64,000 bases of DNA from Antennarius striatus (lineage: Eukaryota; Chordata; Actinopteri; Lophiiformes; Antennariidae). Positions 59,935-64,000 of the stretch are shown here, piece after piece. The notes under the pieces are model-generated. The model saw only the letters and a list, made by a program, of their open reading frames with translations. It was not told the DNA's origin and did not search any database. The first letter of the stretch is position 1. Each line of letters begins with the position of its first letter. The stretch spans positions 15,329,501 to 15,393,500 of the forward strand of contig NC_090777.1 in the NCBI RefSeq assembly GCF_040054535.1, given 5' to 3'. Position numbers and translations under genes: made by a program.

Positions 59935-60060
59935 GAGGCATCCACGCATCCGTTCCGGGACACCGCGGGTCCCCCCTCCGCCTCTGTCCCCACTTTACGC
60001 TGCGTCCTGCGGCCACGCTGCCGGCTGATCCGAGCGAACAGGGTCCGACCTCAAACAGGT
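59935..60060 (+). promoter_or_regulatory. GC/CpG-rich block, possible first exon of a neighbouring gene
   Basis: A local block rich in CpG (CGTTCCGGGACACCGCGGGT, GCTGCGTCCTGCGGCCACGC) stands out from AT-rich surroundings and ends in CAAACAG|GTGGGC, a usable plus-strand donor. It may be a promoter/5' exon of a gene lying to the right of the window. No coding frame is recognised. Confidence 0.25.
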
Positions 60061-60230
60061 GGGCTTCCGTCCTGGTGCCTCCGAATGAGGCCTGAACAGT
60101 TGTCAAAAACAGCAGCCTGTCCCCTCCTGTCCTCCTGTCCTAAGAGAAGGAGTGATAATGCTGCTATCGCCGGTGGATATGTGGAGTTTGACCGCCCCTT
60201 TACGCATCTGTGGTATTTCCATTCAGCGAC

Positions 60231-60263
60231 GGAGAGAAAGAGAGAGGGGGGGAGAGAGAGAGA

Positions 60264-60300
<37 letters not shown>

Positions 60301-60360
60301 AGAGAGAGAGGGGGGGAGGGAGAGAGAGAGGGGGGAGAGAGGGAGAGAGAGAGAGAGGTG
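60231..60360 (+). repeat. (GA)n/(GGGA)n purine-rich tract
   Basis: About 130 bases of almost pure purine on the plus strand, mostly GA repeats with GGGGG interruptions. Mirror symmetry is high. Confidence 0.95.
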
Positions 60361-60524
60361 GGGAAGGAGACAGACTGAGAAGAGGTGGAGAAAGGAGGAT
60401 AAGGGAAGGAGGTGTGTGACAAAAGCGCATGAGTGAGAAGGAAAAAAACGGATGACAGAAAGGGAAAAAAGCGAGGAGGGGGCATCATCATACCTGAACA
60501 GGAGACCTTTCACTGTGTGTGCGC

Positions 60525-60534
60525 GCGTGCGAGC

Positions 60535-60620
<86 letters not shown>
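60525..60620. repeat. (GT)n microsatellite
   Basis: About 45 GT units with a CG-containing start. A second GT/GTAT run is at about 60811-60871. Confidence 0.95.
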
Positions 60621-61079
60621 CAGAAAGAGGGAGAGGGAGAGAGAGTGAGGAAGCCCATGTCGCCTCAGTGATGTGCAGTGTTAATAAAAGCTGGGCAGAG
60701 GGAATGAATAGGGCTCTTTTTAGTCTCATTCAAATCCCACCAGAAAGCACTTTCATTCTGCTGATAAAGTAGAGAGACTGTGTGTGGTGGCACGTTTGAG
60801 CCGTGTAACTCTGTGTGTATGTGTGTGTGTGTGTCTGTGTGTGTGTATGTGTGTGTGTGTGTGTGTGTGTACATCTGCATCCCTGTGTGTTTGCCCTCTC
60901 TTCCCCATTCCTCCGCCCGTGGCTTTCACTGGCATTTACACTGCAGGCAGACAAACAGACATGGGGTGTACAGCCGGCTGATGGCTGTTAAACAAAAGCC
61001 CCAAAGTGAAACCAGAGATGGGGGAAAATAAAGAACCAAATCAAGTTCCAAAAGCATGTGATATTAATAAGGTAAGGGA

Positions 61080-61830
61080 TGAGGAGCGAGACAGGTGGTT
61101 AATGTCTGAAAGGAGATAAGGAGAAACAAAAGGTGTATAAAGAGAGCGTAACAATCCTCAGCGCCCTCATTTCAGTGATAGAGGGCAAATGAAAGGGAAG
61201 CAAAATGTCCTCAGACAAAACACAGACACAAACAGACAAGCAATGAAAGAGAAACAAAATGAGGAGTGCAAGACAAGGAAAAGAAAAAATAAGAGAGAGA
61301 TTTGGGGAGAAACACTTCACAGAGATGAAGTGGAAATACTTGCTCTCGATCTCCCCTTCCTCCACCTCCTCCTGTTCTCAGGGGCTCGGCTGGAGTTGCA
61401 TTCCAACGTGTCGCTCTCAATCCCTGTTACTCCAGGCAACACAGTTCCTTGATCTGGTCCCACGTCATGCAGGGCTGAGGGTGAGATGACAGGGTGGAGG
61501 GAGGTGAGCAAGGAGGTAAAGAGGGAGTGAGAAGAGGAGCCGGTGAGGGAAGGAAGGAGGGAGGACGGCAACAACGAGGAAAACAGGGTCACGATGAAGA
61601 GGAGGGAGCAGGACAGTGGAAGAAGGAGATGTGAGGTGAGAAGAGGACACAACCGTGGAAGAAGAATTAGGAGAGAAGAAGGAAAGGAAAGGCCAAGAAA
61701 TGAGAGAGGACAGGAGCTGGTGAGAAGGAGTGAAGGACCAAAGGGTGAGAAAAAGGAAGAGTGAATACGTGTGGGAGGTGGACATGCAGAGGAAAGACAG
61801 AAAGTGTTTAAAAAGAGGAGAAGTTGCAAA
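61080..61830 (+). repeat. Long purine-biased region
   Basis: Most of this stretch is A/G-rich on the plus strand (AGGAGG, GAAGAAG, GGGAGG mixtures), interrupted at 61340-61480 by a pyrimidine tract and the exon-like segment noted in the findings. Open frames on either strand here are compositional. Confidence 0.7.
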
Positions 61831-62045
61831 ACCCCCAATGGCCCTCTCTCAATCCTCAGTCTCGCGTACAATAAAATTAAAATTAAAATCATTGCTAAGG
61901 ATCATTTGCTTCTCTCAAGACTTCAATAAAGTTCAATAAACTAGAATTAAATAGACAGAGAGAGAGAGACAGATAGGACGATAAAGGAGACTGAGAGGTG
62001 AAACAACTCATGGCTGGAGCTGTGGCCAGACGTGTTGGAGCTTAT

Positions 62046-62429
62046 TACATCCCGCCTCAAAGCAGTGATGTATTGTAATTGTCAGGGTTTGTGTGTTAAT
62101 TCATTTGCTCGTCTGTCTGTCCGTCTGTTAGTATGTCCACCAAATATCTTTGCAACCATTGCATGTAGAAAGATGAAACAAAAAGCACATTACTCGGGCA
62201 GCAAAGGGGATGAAAATGAGATGATGACTTTTTCGACTTTTGTACACTCAGTAACCGGATAAGATAGACAGACGAGGAAGAAGGCCAGTGTGAGACTGAA
62301 GATCAAAGCTACTGCTTTGATCAATGAAAGTATGTCAGAGCATTAGCTTTGATCTTTGACCTACGCAAGTATGTTAAGAATAAAATTTTGTGTTAAGGGG
62401 TGTCGCGGGATGTTGCAGTCTGCGACTGC
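62046..62429 (+). repeat. Hairpin-ended interspersed repeat, copy D (longest)
   Basis: Starts TACATCCCGCCTCAAAGCAG and closes its first stem at GATGTA (62067-62072). Ends with the hairpin GCAGTC-TGC-GACTGC at 62415-62429. The body matches copy C in CCACCAAATATCTTTGCAAC, GGGGATGAAAATGAGATGAT and AACCGGATAAGA. It lacks an open frame. Confidence 0.8.
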
Positions 62430-62439
62430 ATTGGTTCTA

Positions 62440-64000
62440 GTTTGAAATACATTGCTTTGGCAGACAGCTGGTATTTCAACCAGTATAGTCTCAGAATACT
62501 AAGAAAATCCAGCACAGGTTGTGTAGGTCAGCATAAAGTTCGTGACATTTTACTTTATATTGAAATACAGATGAAGAGAAATGTCACTGACATCATTTCC
62601 TAAGGACAGGTTAAGTTTCCTGTGAGTTGAAATACTTTCATTTTTTGTCTTCTGAACATCTGAATATGGATGAATTCAAGGGTAACATTTATTGAATTAT
62701 CAAACATTATTATTACTTTTATTATTATTATTATTACTCCCATAACCTTGATCTAAAATACATCATTATCATGCTGTCTATTGTGTATCATGTATTCAAC
62801 ATTTATTAAGTGTCTGCACAAAGACTTGGAGTCTGAATGCAGGTTGCTGCTCAGCATATGGAGTACATTTGTTTTTTTTCTAATGTGCTGACTAAGAAAT
62901 TTAATATTTAGATCAAAGACAAAAAGAAAATTCTCTGTAGAGCGGGGACAAAGCGCCGTGTCTGATACTAACCAATGTTACCAAGTCTGTTATCACAGGA
63001 GGCTCTGGGCTTGTTTTTCTGTGGAGTCGCTGACAAATATTGTAGTTTTCTGGGCTTGTTTCTGAAACATGTTTGATTATTTGGGCTCCTTTCCCCTGTC
63101 TCATCTTTAGTCAGTCATTGTTCATTTTAAATATTGCTATATATGAGAAAGTTAAAATTAAGAGGTAGAGCAGATTTTATAATGGTCGTTTATGAAATGC
63201 ACACCTACGAACTGATCTAACAATTGCTTTCATGCATGGTGGTTGGTAAGGTTGCCTCTTTTTGGTTGACCTGGTTATTTGTTTCTCTGGTGAGAAATGG
63301 GAATGCTGAGGCAAACTTCGGTCGAAAACCTGCAGCCTGACTGGCAGCTTCTTGACTGAGGTTATGAAAATAACACACAAACTGACCGTGCTTGCTCTAA
63401 CCTATCATGACCCCTGGCTGATCACGAGGCGATATCACCTCTGTTTCAATTCATTTTGAGTGACCAATGAGATAACTCAGAAATTAATAAATTGGTATTT
63501 ATTGACATCCACAACAGCCACAGTGGTTGAACTAGATTCATTCATCATCACTCAAGCATGCGGCAGCAACTATAAGATGGAAAATCACCCATCTGGTTAT
63601 TCAAGGAGGCCTACAGTCAGCACAATCAATACACATGTTTTTTATTGATCCATATGTGAACAAGAGTGTGGAACAAAGGTTGAAGGTCACAAAACCTTGA
63701 TTTGGAAGAATGATTTTGATCCCAATATTTTTAACAACTTAACATTTCATATTTAGACAATAAATAATAGTTTTTTTTCATTTATTTGTTCTTCATAGTC
63801 TTTATAGTCTTTGAGACAAGATTTTAAGTATCACAGTGATCACTGATCAGTGTTACGAGATCCTAAAGACTATGCAGAGTTTTTTTTCTGCTCTTACAGG
63901 ACATTGGTGCTTCCTGGTGTAAAGGGCTTGTGTGTTGGATTAAAACCAAAAGAAACACAATAAAAAGATTTAGAAACTGCAACCATGTCCCTGGCTCAGT
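62440..64000. other. Intergenic, no gene seen
   Basis: AT-rich sequence with a short ATT run near 62708-62737. No conserved frame, RNA gene or clear repeat was recognised. Confidence 0.5.

Noticed and set aside
60051..60772. Several overlapping frames of S/L/P, R/E/G or C/V repeats
   Set aside because: Direct translations of GA and GT microsatellites.
61317..61892. 191-codon minus-strand frame
   Set aside because: Mostly pyrimidine-rich composition; the ordinary-looking C-terminal part has no donor/acceptor pair as good as that of the plus strand.

Overview
This is vertebrate nuclear DNA, almost certainly from a teleost fish. The genes are long and split by GT-AG introns. There are many CA/GT microsatellites, tRNA-derived SINEs of fish type, RTE-like and L2-like LINE fragments, and pogo- and hAT-type DNA-transposon relics. 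No prokaryotic, organellar or viral architecture is visible.

Layout. At 1340-3909 (+) is a two-exon gene for a 267-residue Myb/SANT-like DNA-binding protein with a proline-rich centre and a coiled-coil tail; its first intron opens with a 26-bp minisatellite. From about 5.3 to 14.4 kb there is no conserved gene. That interval holds an IRF-type (ISRE) plus TATA promoter on the minus strand with a short spliced transcript candidate, an RTE-like LINE fragment, a SINE with an intact 11-bp target-site duplication, a second SINE, and a decayed L2-like LINE.

Three complete housekeeping genes then follow head to tail on the minus strand. They are impdh2 (14820-24240; 14 coding exons; 514 aa; IMP dehydrogenase, rate-limiting step of GTP synthesis), arih2 (29790-41322, with a noncoding first exon near 44749; 14 coding exons; 510 aa; RBR ubiquitin ligase Ariadne-2) and xpc (46748-55771; 14 coding exons; 933 aa; DNA-damage sensor of global nucleotide excision repair). 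I reconstructed each exon by hand. In all three the exon lengths sum to a whole number of codons and the splice phases agree throughout. From 56 to 64 kb is mainly intergenic and repetitive, with purine-rich tracts, a GC-rich block that could be the start of another gene, and only weak exon candidates.

The genes do not form one pathway, but they share a promoter feature: each has a perfect palindromic CRE (TGACGTCA) just upstream. Other points worth following are an interspersed repeat family with hairpins at both ends, four copies of which lie in this window (one hairpin shows compensatory changes), a choice of two in-frame splice donors in arih2 that adds or removes 14 residues, and the ISRE-driven short transcript candidate.
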